This document shows, in pieces, positions 1 through 5,150 of a DNA stretch of 5,150 nt. A model generated the notes under the pieces. It worked only from the letters and a program-made list of their open reading frames with translations, was not told the origin of the DNA and did not search any database. Each line of letters opens with the position of its first letter. Within the stretch, counting starts at the first letter, position 1. Source of the stretch: Chloroflexota bacterium (lineage in GTDB: Bacteria; Chloroflexota; UBA5177; JANWHV01); NCBI GenBank assembly GCA_025450255.1, contig JANWHV010000066.1, positions 1 through 5,150 of the forward strand, given 5' to 3'. The position numbers and the translations under genes were made by a program.

Positions 1-343
1 CAGCGTGACGGCGTGCGCGTAGGCTACTAAACCAGAGCCACCGTGGGATGTGTTTACTCCAGGCACAAAGGCATGTGCGTTCCAGCTTGGCAGCGGTATA
101 GGGCCGCTATGTGGTGGATGGCGGCAAAGCGCGCATCATCATTGCCTTCTCGAATGCCGGCGTCGCAAGATAGGAGCGCACCCGGCCGAAATACGGCGCG
201 GGGATCGCCCACCATGAAGCGGAAATGGCGGGCGCATGAGGCAAACGCCCGCGGGGATGCCGAGACGGAGGTGGAACGGCTGCGCCGGGAGATCGATCGT
301 CTCGAGGGCTAGCGTGCCCCGCCAGAGCTTGGAGGCCGGCGCT
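1..343. other. Gene-poor left edge, probably decayed sequence
   Basis: No convincing intact gene is visible on either strand in this stretch. A plus-strand frame from a GTG at 43 to 312 stays open, but its composition (rich in W, R, A, S and P) does not look like a folded protein. Only its last third, from the ATG at 214, looks protein-like: it ends in a charged, heptad-like stretch (EVERLRREIDRLEG). No good ribosome binding site precedes that ATG, so a 32-residue peptide is possible but unsupported. The minus-strand frame across 139-408 is arginine/proline-rich and overlaps the 3' end of the DeoR gene, so it is treated as a shadow. A short transposase-like segment lies at 108-173. Confidence 0.5.
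108..173 (+). pseudogene. Possible transposase fragment (IS1182/IS5-like DDE type)
   Basis: Read in the frame starting at 108, this stretch encodes YVVDGGKARIII followed by about nine further residues and a TAG at 171. From memory of the family, the YVVDGGKARII string resembles the segment in DDE transposases of the IS1182-like group that begins the catalytic-core strand region, usually followed by a conserved 'VTPADV' stretch. That follow-on is not well conserved here. The frame is closed by a TAG shortly upstream (about 99-101) and by the TAG at 171, so only some 22 codons survive and nothing here could be active. No terminal inverted repeats or target-site duplications were found. The match is short and could be chance; a database comparison would settle it. 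Confidence 0.28.
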
Positions 344-1099
344 CTAGCCGCGCAGCACCGTGATACCCGCCGCCTGGTAGGGCGCCAGCGCGTCGTCGCC
401 GGCCCCATGCTCGGTTATCAGATGCGTGAGCATGTGTATGGGGCCGATCACATAGGGCGCGGCGGTGCCCAGCTTGCTGCTGTCGGCGACTGCCACGACC
501 TCGGAGGCGCCGGTGATCATCGCGCGCTTCACGTGCGCTTCCTCCAGATCCAGCACGCTCAGCCCGACCTCCGGATGGATGCTGCAGATGCCCAGGTAGC
601 AGATGTCGGTGCGGATCATGTGCAGCGCTTCCACCGCCATGGCGCCGAGCAACACCAGGTCGGGTTTCAGCAGCCTGCCGCCGATCACGATTATCTCGAT
701 CCGCGGGTGCTCGGCCAGCGTTACGGCAATGGCCGGGCTGTTGGTTATCACCGTCGCCTGAAAATCCGGCGGGATCTCCTGGGCGATGCGCAGCGTGGTG
801 GTGCCGCCGTCGAGCAGGATCACCTGGCCCGCGCGCAATAGCCCCACCGCGGCGCGGGCAATCGCCTGCTTTGCCTCCGGCGCCTGCCGCTGGCGCAGGA
901 TATGGCTCGCCGTGGCGGGCGAGCGGGGCAGCGCGCCGCCGTGGACGCGCTGCAACAGGCCCGCTTCGCCCAGATCGCGCAGGTCACGCCGCACCGTATC
1001 CTCGGACACGCCGAGCGCGATGCTCAGGTCGGTTGCCACGATCTTGCCGTCGCGCCGCAGGGTCGAGAGGATGTGCAGGTGCCGTTCTTCTCGCAGCAT
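344..1099 (-). CDS. DeoR-family transcriptional regulator
   Basis: The product is a 251-residue cytoplasmic DNA-binding repressor of usual family length (about 250). Residues 1-57 form the DeoR-type winged helix-turn-helix: an EER..ILSTLRRDG start, then the recognition helix in VSEDTVRRDLRDLGEAGL and the characteristic RVHGGA at 51-56. Residues about 75-230 form the sugar-phosphate-sensing DeoRC domain, an isomerase-like fold. Visible hallmarks are LDGGTTT (96-102), VITNS (117-121), GGR (140-142), VADSSKLG (204-211) and THLITE (225-230). Family members are usually released from DNA by a phosphorylated sugar or related metabolite; the ligand here cannot be read from the sequence. The ATG at 1099 gives the standard N-terminus, although its ribosome binding site is weak. 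It is transcribed divergently from the MFS gene, 111 bp away, which it probably controls, perhaps along with itself. No terminator was identified after the stop. Confidence 0.95.
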   Translation of the reverse strand: MLREERHLHILSTLRRDGKIVATDLSIALGVSEDTVRRDLRDLGEAGLLQRVHGGALPRSPATASHILRQRQAPEAKQAIARAAVGLLRAGQVILLDGGTTTLRIAQEIPPDFQATVITNSPAIAVTLAEHPRIEIIVIGGRLLKPDLVLLGAMAVEALHMIRTDICYLGICSIHPEVGLSVLDLEEAHVKRAMITGASEVVAVADSSKLGTAAPYVIGPIHMLTHLITEHGAGDDALAPYQAAGITVLRG

Positions 1100-1110
1100 G
1101 GTTGCTCTAT

Positions 1111-1174
1111 CGTGCGTGTTTCTTCGTGTTTTTACTTGACTTTGCGTGTATCCGCGTCTACCATCCTAACACGA
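1111..1174. promoter_or_regulatory. Candidate DeoR operator: phased CGTGT repeats
   Basis: CGTGT occurs at 1115-1119, 1125-1129 and 1145-1149, so the copies are offset by exactly 10 and 20 bp and lie on the same face of the helix. A partial CGTG precedes them at 1111-1114. An inverted copy follows: TCGTGTT at 1124-1130 is the exact reverse complement of AACACGA at 1168-1174. The two arms flank the transporter promoter, with centres 44 bp apart, about four helical turns. DeoR-family repressors are known to bind short repeated sites, often TGTTT-like, and some loop DNA between them. Assignment to the adjacent DeoR protein is inference from position. Confidence 0.45.
1136..1164 (+). promoter_or_regulatory. 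Sigma70-type promoter of the MFS gene
   Basis: A -35 box TTGACT (1136-1141, five of six matches to TTGACA) is followed after 17 bp by the -10 box TACCAT (1159-1164, four of six matches). Transcription would begin near 1171, leaving a leader of about 40 nt before the ATG at 1211. The -35 and -10 boxes are interleaved with the CGTGT repeats, so a protein bound there would block polymerase. This is the best promoter-like sequence in the window. Confidence 0.6.
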
Positions 1175-1210
1175 TGAGCGAATGCTTGCCAGTGGCGCCG
1201 CGGATGCGAT

Positions 1211-2383
1211 ATGGATAGCAGTGTAGCGAGAGACGTGCCCCGCCCAGCGCGGCTCGCCGTTGCCGCGATGTTCTTCATCAACGGCGCGGTGCTGGCAAGC
1301 TGGGTGCCTATAATCCCCACCGTGCAGCAAAACCTTTCCCTGAGCACCGGGGCGCTGGGCATCGCGCTGCTCGGCATGGCGGCCGGCGCCCTCCTGGCCA
1401 TGCCCTTTGCCGGGTTGGTCTCGGCGCGGCGAGGCAGCGGCGCGGTGACGATGGTAGCGGGGCTGATCTATTGCGCCATGCTCCCCTTACTCCTGCCGGC
1501 GCCGGCCTTGCCGGTCTTGTTGCTGGTGCTCTTCGTCTTCGGCGCCGCGAACGGCTCCATGGACGTGGCGATGAACGCGCAGGGCGTGCTGGTCGAACGG
1601 CGGTATCGGCGGCCAATCATGTCGTCGTTCCACGGACTCTATAGCCTGGGTGGGTTCGCCGGCGCCGTCAGCAGCGGCATACTCGCGGCAATCGGCGTCC
1701 CCTCGGAAATCCGGCTGCTTGGCGCCGCCTGCCTATCTGCCGGCGGCATCCTGATCGCGGCGCGCTGGATGTTGCCGGCGGCGGGCGAGGCCACGGCCGG
1801 CGGGCCGGCGTTCGCGCGCCTGAGCGGCCCGCTCGTGGCCCTGGGCATCGTGGGCTTTTGTTCCTTTGTCGGCGAGGGGGCGATGGGAGATTGGAGCGCC
1901 GTCTATCTGCGCCACTCGCTCGCCGCCGGGCCGGCCCTTGCCTCGGCCGGCTTCGCGGCCTTCGCCTGCACCCTGGCCGCCATGCGCATGACCGGAGATC
2001 GTTTGGTGCAGCGCGCGGGCCCGGTGCGCGTGGTGCGCTTTGGCGGCCTACTGGCCGGCGCCGGCCTGGGCGTGGCCTTGCTCGTGGGGCACCCCGTGGC
2101 GGCGATTATCGGCTGCGGCCTGGTGGGGTGCGGGCTGGCGAACGTGGTGCCGGTCTTGCTCAGCGCCGCCGGCCGCGCCTCCCATCTCGCGGCGGGGCCC
2201 GCGATCGCCGCGGTGGCGACGGCCAGTTATTTCGGCTCCCTCGCGGGCCCGCCCGCGATCGGCTTTACCGCGAACGTGGTAACCCTGCCCTACGCGCTCG
2301 GTCTTGTCGTCGTCTGCTGCGCGGTGGTCACCATCCTCGCGGGCACCGTCGCGGGGGTAGATCAGGCGCGCACTCGGCCCTGA
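1211..2383 (+). CDS. MFS transporter, YbjJ-like
   Basis: This encodes a 390-residue inner-membrane secondary transporter with about twelve hydrophobic helices in two six-helix halves, separated by a polar, Ala/Gly-rich linker near residues 188-204. Features recalled from the subfamily containing E. coli YbjJ are an N-terminal helix with FFINGAVLASWVPIIP (21-36), a MDVAMNAQG segment (117-125), PIMSSFHGLYSLGG (135-148), GEGAMGDWSAVYLR (221-234) and TGDRLV (261-266), the last being the second-half equivalent of MFS motif A. The loop between helices 2 and 3 carries SARRGSG (71-77), a degenerate motif A. The ATG at 1211 opens just before the first helix, but the ribosome binding site is poor; the alternative ATGs at 1174 and 1204 are out of frame. 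The substrate is unknown. The divergent DeoR gene suggests a sugar or related metabolite, and the following amide hydrolase gene an amide. Export is also possible. Confidence 0.92.
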   Translation: MDSSVARDVPRPARLAVAAMFFINGAVLASWVPIIPTVQQNLSLSTGALGIALLGMAAGALLAMPFAGLVSARRGSGAVTMVAGLIYCAMLPLLLPAPALPVLLLVLFVFGAANGSMDVAMNAQGVLVERRYRRPIMSSFHGLYSLGGFAGAVSSGILAAIGVPSEIRLLGAACLSAGGILIAARWMLPAAGEATAGGPAFARLSGPLVALGIVGFCSFVGEGAMGDWSAVYLRHSLAAGPALASAGFAAFACTLAAMRMTGDRLVQRAGPVRVVRFGGLLAGAGLGVALLVGHPVAAIIGCGLVGCGLANVVPVLLSAAGRASHLAAGPAIAAVATASYFGSLAGPPAIGFTANVVTLPYALGLVVVCCAVVTILAGTVAGVDQARTRP

Positions 2384-2449
2384 GCCCTACTACGGCTAAT
2401 CTTCGCGGGCGGCCTTACCGAAGGGGTCGATTTGATGGTGGTACACTAC

Positions 2450-2478
2450 GGGCACAAAGATCGTGCCCCGATGTTTTT
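2450..2478 (+). terminator. Possible intrinsic terminator after the MFS gene
   Basis: GGGCAC (2450-2455) pairs with GTGCCC (2463-2468) across a 7-nt loop, and a run of five Ts follows at 2474-2478. The stem has only six pairs and five nucleotides separate it from the T-run, so termination may be partial. It lies 67 bp after the MFS stop and 62 bp before the amidase start, where it could end the transporter message or attenuate read-through. A second small inverted repeat, GTGC/GCAC, follows at 2488-2499. Confidence 0.4.
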
Positions 2479-2539
2479 GTCGCCTTCGTGCCCGAGCACT
2501 CCCGGTCCTTTTACAAGGTCTCCACCGAAGGGAGGCGCG

Positions 2540-3454
2540 ATGACCACGCACCGCTACGATCCCACGCACTACCACGTGACCATCGGCGCCCACGAGTCCG
2601 TATTGCGCATAGCCGATGGCGACACAGTGCGCACCACCACGGTGGACGCCGGTGGCGCGGACGCGAGCGGCCGGCGAGTGACGCCGCGCGGGAACCCGAT
2701 GACCGGCCCATTCTATGTCGAGGGCGCTGAACCGGGCGATACGCTTGCGGTGCATCTGCACCGCTTGACACCCAATCGCGAAAGCGGCTGGAGCCGGTCG
2801 GTATTGGCGGCCAACGTAGTCGACCCCTGGGCCGTGTACGATCTGCCGCGAGAGGCGCCGCTGGCCGACTGGCGCCTGGATACGGCGGCCGGCACGGCCA
2901 CGCTCAGATCGCCGGAAACGCGTCTCGGCGCCCTGGCCGTACCGATGGCGCCGATGCTCGGCTGCTTCGGCGTAGCGCCGCCAAATGGGCAGGCCATCTC
3001 CACCGCTACCTCCGCCGAGCATGGCGGGAACATGGACTACCGGGGCTTCGTAGCCGGCGTCACCGTCTTCTTCCCGGTCTTCGCGCCCGGCGCCCTGTTC
3101 CACCTGGGCGATGGGCACGCGGCACAGGGCGATGGGGAAATTGTGGGCACGGGAATCGAGACCTCCTTCGAGGTGGAGTTCAGCGCGCGCGTGCTGAAGG
3201 GCAAGCAGATCGCCTGGCCGCGGGGCGAGAACGACGAGTATATCTTCACGGTGGGGAACGCGCGCCCGCTCGACCAGGCGCTGCAGCACGCCACCACGGA
3301 GATGACCCGCTGGTTGGAGCAGGATTATGGGCTCGACGCCATCGGCGCCGGCATCTTGCTCGGCCAGTGCGTCGAATACGATCTCGGGAACGTCTTCGAC
3401 CCGGCCTATACCATGGTATGCAAGCTGCGGAAACGGTATCTTGTGGGGTTTTAA
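2540..3454 (+). CDS. Acetamidase/formamidase family protein
   Basis: The product is a 304-residue cytoplasmic hydrolase of the FmdA/AmdA family (PF03069), whose members cleave formamide, acetamide or related short amides to ammonia and the carboxylic acid. Recognisable blocks are GNPMTGPFYVEGAEPGD (51-67), PMLGCFGVAP (138-147), EHGGNMDYR (160-168), the His/Asp-rich FHLGDGHAAQGDGE (187-200), probably part of the metal/active-site region, and FDPAYTMVCKLRKRYL (286-301). The length matches the shorter members of the family (about 300). The ATG at 2540 was chosen because AAGGGAGG lies just upstream (2528-2535, spacing only 4 nt) and the product then begins in the usual family way. The frame stays open a further 36 codons upstream to 2432, but that extension is Pro/Ser-rich, covers the hairpin and does not look like protein. 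It lies 156 bp after the MFS gene on the same strand; co-transcription is possible but the hairpin between them weakens it. The real substrate cannot be told. Confidence 0.93.
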   Translation: MTTHRYDPTHYHVTIGAHESVLRIADGDTVRTTTVDAGGADASGRRVTPRGNPMTGPFYVEGAEPGDTLAVHLHRLTPNRESGWSRSVLAANVVDPWAVYDLPREAPLADWRLDTAAGTATLRSPETRLGALAVPMAPMLGCFGVAPPNGQAISTATSAEHGGNMDYRGFVAGVTVFFPVFAPGALFHLGDGHAAQGDGEIVGTGIETSFEVEFSARVLKGKQIAWPRGENDEYIFTVGNARPLDQALQHATTEMTRWLEQDYGLDAIGAGILLGQCVEYDLGNVFDPAYTMVCKLRKRYLVGF

Positions 3455-3557
3455 GGCCAGGTCGATGCGGCCGATACGCGGATGGCGTTGCTTCAGGTGG
3501 CTGGACAGCGCATGACCGCAAGGATCGTGGCATATGAGAATAGCGGCCGCGGCTGGC
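3455..3557. other. Convergent intergenic gap
   Basis: The amidase and PaiB-like genes end head-on here. GC-rich self-complementary sequence is present at 3543-3553 (overlapping GCGGCCGC and GCCGCGGC), but no stem followed by a T-run was found on either strand, so no intrinsic terminator can be called. Confidence 0.4.
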
Positions 3558-4187
3558 TCAGGAGGAGCGGTCGGAAACCACGCGCATCATCGCCGCCACC
3601 CGCTGCTCCACCGGATCGCCGGCGGCGTCGAGTTCGTCGATCACCCGCTGCTGGTCAACTGCCGGCCGGTTCTGGCTCAGCTTGAACTTCCCCTCCAGAC
3701 GGTCGATCGGGATTTCGAAGGCCACGATACCCCGCATCATCTTCCGCATGTACTGGTCGGGAAGGTCCATCGGCCACGGCGCTGCGAATGCCGCCTCGTG
3801 CGTGCCCACCAACTCGCCCAATATCTCGCGGACCCGCGCAGTATCGGCGATCACCTGGGGCACGCCATAGGCGTGTACCACCATATAGTTCCAGGTGGGG
3901 ACACTGGGATGCGCCATGTACCACGACGGCGTGATATAGGCGTGATCGCCCTGGAAGATCACCAGCGCCTCCGCGCCTGACGCGAAATCCCGCCACTGCT
4001 CGTTGGCTCGGGCCATTTGGGCGACGAGGCTGCCGCGATCGCCGGCGTCGGGATAGACCAGGAACGGCAGATGGCTGGCCAGGGGGCGCCCTTCGTGCGT
4101 GGTCACCAGGGTCGCGAAGCTGAAACGCCGCATCAGATCGGTGAGCAGGGCGCGATCGGTCACCTCGAAATGCTTTGGCGTATACAT
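3558..4187 (-). CDS. paiB: PaiB-type FMN-binding split-barrel protein
   Basis: The 209-residue product belongs to the PaiB family (PF04299, FMN_bind_2), which folds as an FMN-binding split barrel. The founding Bacillus subtilis PaiB was described as a negative regulator of sporulation and degradative-enzyme genes, but the biochemical role of most relatives is unproven. Hallmarks are the N-terminal MYTPKHF, GRPLASHLPF (33-42), MARANEQW (58-65), the cofactor-region FQGDHAYITPSWY (78-90), VPTWNYMVVHAYG (96-108) and the near-C-terminal LEGKFKLSQNR (164-174). All family blocks are present and the length is normal. The ATG at 4187 was chosen because GGGAGGAG stands just upstream, while the in-frame extension to 4307 has no family similarity. 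No PaiA-like acetyltransferase gene lies beside it. Expression is probably from its own promoter near 4224-4240. Confidence 0.95.
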   Translation of the reverse strand: MYTPKHFEVTDRALLTDLMRRFSFATLVTTHEGRPLASHLPFLVYPDAGDRGSLVAQMARANEQWRDFASGAEALVIFQGDHAYITPSWYMAHPSVPTWNYMVVHAYGVPQVIADTARVREILGELVGTHEAAFAAPWPMDLPDQYMRKMMRGIVAFEIPIDRLEGKFKLSQNRPAVDQQRVIDELDAAGDPVEQRVAAMMRVVSDRSS

Positions 4188-4223
4188 GCACTCTCCTCCC
4201 ACGTGGCCGCCGGCACGGTACCT

Positions 4224-4240
4224 CCCCTCTATGATAGGGG
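4224..4240 (-). promoter_or_regulatory. Possible PaiB-like gene promoter within an inverted repeat
   Basis: On the minus strand the sequence reads CCCCTATCATAGAGGGG. The inner TATCAT (4236-4231) is a good -10 box, and CCCCT/AGGGG form a 5-bp inverted repeat around it, a plausible operator. The expected -35 position (4254-4259) does not match TTGACA. The leader to the ATG at 4187 would be about 37 nt and contains the strong ribosome binding site. Confidence 0.3.
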
Positions 4241-4308
4241 ACGCCGCTGGTGTATGGCGGATCGCTGGACACGGGCGGCCAGATACCGCGACATGTCCGT
4301 GACACACC

Positions 4309-4485
4309 TCACCGATACAGGTCGTCGAGCGTCCAGCCGTGGAGGCCCGGCGTGCTTGTCAGGAGCTGTGCCATGTCGGGGCTGAAGCCAGCGGCGGATA
4401 CAAAGACGTATCCGGCGGAGTGTTCGGGGATAAGAGATTCTCTTCGATCTTCGAACGCCCCTGTGCTGATCACCTGAGAGTACAC
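4309..4485 (-). pseudogene. Probable 3' remnant of a larger gene (C-terminal domain fragment)
   Basis: The minus-strand frame ending in TGA at 4309 encodes a protein-like tail: GYVFVSAAGFSP, then a short helix, then PGLHGWTLDDLYR at the end. The pattern 'hydrophobic strand, S..GF, helix, W.LDDL' is what I recall at the C-terminus of restriction-endonuclease-like (Mrr/DUF234-type) domains of some larger nucleases and AAA ATPases; this is an analogy, not an identification. The frame continues upstream through the Uma2 gene, but there it is an Arg/Ser/Cys-rich shadow. A GTG at 4485 sits one base past the Uma2 stop, so a 58-residue coupled protein is possible, though the ribosome binding site (GGATAGG) is weak. 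I favour a truncated remnant whose 5' part was lost when the Uma2 gene came to lie beside it. Confidence 0.4.
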
Positions 4486-4486
4486 C

Positions 4487-5092
4487 CTATCCGAAAAGCA
4501 GATTGAGCGGCAGCGCGAAACCCGGCAGCAGGGCATCCTGAAGGACATCATCGCCACGCACCACGCGCGTCGGCGCGTCGGCGCTATGCACGTGGACCGC
4601 GCGCTGATCGGGATAGACGCACCAGACGCGCGTACCACCGCCCGCGAGGTAATCCTGCACTTTCTCGGCAACCGCGCTCGCCCGATCGCTCTCGCTGATA
4701 ATCTCCACCACCAGAGCTGGCACGCCCGGAAAATACTCATGCTCATCCCATACAATCTGGGCGAGCTGCTCGCGTGGGATATAGACCACATCGGCGCCAC
4801 GGATCATCGCCGGATCGTCGGGAACGGCAAATTGCAAGCCTATTTCCCCACCCCCGACCCGGCCAACCAGGGCGTTACGTGCCTGAAGGCCCTGTCGCGG
4901 CTCCCAGCCTATCGCCAGGGCACGTTCATGCAATAGGCGATCTATCGCCGCGATCATCGCGGCCTCAACGAATCCATGCCTCCCTTTAGGTGGTGGCATA
5001 CCACGCACCTCGCCTCGTACCAACTCATGGCGCTTGCCGTCGTTCGGCAGCGCCAGAAACTCATCGACCGTCACACGTTGCTGTACAGCCAT
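4487..5092 (-). CDS. Uma2-family PD-(D/E)XK endonuclease (DUF820)
   Basis: The 201-residue product has the usual length of the Uma2/DUF820 family (PF05685), a restriction-endonuclease-like fold abundant in multiple copies in Cyanobacteria and Chloroflexota; its cellular role is largely unknown. The N-terminal TVDEFLALP and ELVRGEV (23-29) are typical. The catalytic set looks intact: Asp101 in GADVVYI, Glu130 in ALVVEIISES, and Lys144 in AEKVQDYLAGG, followed by VWCVYPDQRAVHVH (157-170). The residue before Asp101 is Ala where Pro is common. The ATG at 5092 was chosen because GGAGGG (5105-5100) stands 7 nt upstream and family similarity starts there; the frame remains open 17 codons further, to 5143, without support. 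No toxin, antitoxin or methyltransferase partner is adjacent. Only a protein fragment lies downstream. The gene ends one base before that fragment's GTG. Confidence 0.93.
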   Translation of the reverse strand: MAVQQRVTVDEFLALPNDGKRHELVRGEVRGMPPPKGRHGFVEAAMIAAIDRLLHERALAIGWEPRQGLQARNALVGRVGGGEIGLQFAVPDDPAMIRGADVVYIPREQLAQIVWDEHEYFPGVPALVVEIISESDRASAVAEKVQDYLAGGGTRVWCVYPDQRAVHVHSADAPTRVVRGDDVLQDALLPGFALPLNLLFG

Positions 5093-5099
5093 CCGCGCG

Positions 5100-5117
5100 C
5101 CCTCCGAGCACACTATA
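5100..5117 (-). promoter_or_regulatory. -10 box and ribosome binding site of the Uma2 gene
   Basis: On the minus strand TATAGT (5117-5112) is a five-of-six match to the -10 consensus, and GGAGGG (5105-5100) is a strong ribosome binding site 7 nt before the ATG at 5092. Transcription from this box would start almost at the ribosome binding site, giving an unusually short leader of about 13 nt. No good -35 box was found 17 bp upstream, so the promoter call is tentative; the ribosome binding site is firm and decides the start codon. Confidence 0.4.
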
Positions 5118-5150
5118 CCCGATGCCATATATTCTCGCGCCACGGTCGTC

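Noticed and set aside
324..345. AGAGC/GCTCT inverted repeat over the DeoR stop, considered as a terminator
   Set aside because: The stem is only five pairs with a 12-nt loop and no T-run follows in the direction of DeoR transcription.
236..841. Plus-strand open frame (201 codons) antisense to the DeoR gene
   Set aside because: It is a complementary-strand shadow rich in His, Gln, Asp and Arg, with no domain; the DeoR reading has clear family motifs.
2432..2539. 36-codon in-frame N-terminal extension of the amidase
   Set aside because: It covers the hairpin, is Pro/Ser-rich without family similarity, and a ribosome binding site lies immediately before the ATG at 2540.
1858..2730. Plus-strand open frame (290 codons) overlapping the MFS 3' half
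   Set aside because: Its Arg/Gly-rich composition is typical of an out-of-frame reading of a GC-rich gene, and it overlaps both the transporter and the amidase start.
2396..3289. Long minus-strand open frame (297 codons) opposite the amidase gene
   Set aside because: It is antisense to a well-supported amidase gene, its product is Arg/His-rich without recognisable domains, and such long shadows are common in GC-rich DNA.
3543..3553. GC-only overlapping palindromes between amidase and PaiB-like genes, considered as a bidirectional terminator
   Set aside because: There is no unpaired loop and no T-run on either strand; such palindromes are expected in GC-rich sequence.
4188..4307. 40-codon in-frame N-terminal extension of the PaiB-like protein
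   Set aside because: The family N-terminus MYTP starts at 4187 behind a strong ribosome binding site, and the extension shows no similarity.

Overview
This is a GC-rich bacterial chromosomal window, with no plasmid or phage hallmarks. It holds five intact-looking genes, one likely 3' gene remnant and a gene-poor left edge with a possible transposase scrap. A stand-alone Uma2-family nuclease gene together with high GC fits groups where that family is abundant, such as Chloroflexota, Cyanobacteria and Deinococcota. My preference is a Chloroflexota-like organism, but this is inferred from gene content and is not proven. No rRNA, tRNA, CRISPR array or intact insertion sequence was seen.

Layout from left to right. 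Positions 1-343 hold no convincing gene, only a short frame (108-173) resembling part of a DDE transposase. A DeoR-family repressor gene (344-1099, minus) diverges from a 12-helix MFS transporter gene of the YbjJ-like type (1211-2383, plus). The 111-bp divergent spacer carries a good sigma70-type promoter for the transporter, TTGACT-17-TACCAT. Around it are CGTGT repeats phased at 10 and 20 bp, plus a matching inverted copy just downstream of the -10, which is a plausible DeoR operator. The transporter is followed by a small hairpin with a T-run, then an acetamidase/formamidase-family gene (2540-3454, plus). Converging on it from the right is a PaiB-type FMN-binding split-barrel gene (3558-4187, minus) with a strong ribosome binding site. 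Further right are a remnant of a larger protein (4309-4485, minus) and a complete Uma2-family PD-(D/E)XK nuclease gene (4487-5092, minus).

How the genes may work together. The DeoR gene and the MFS gene form a classic regulator/transporter divergon, and the amide hydrolase follows the transporter on the same strand. A small uptake-and-hydrolysis module is therefore possible, although the intervening hairpin argues that the hydrolase may be expressed separately. The PaiB-like and Uma2 genes look like independent single-gene units. I do not see a clear new multi-gene system. The most checkable novelties are the phased operator array and the nature of the fragment downstream of Uma2.
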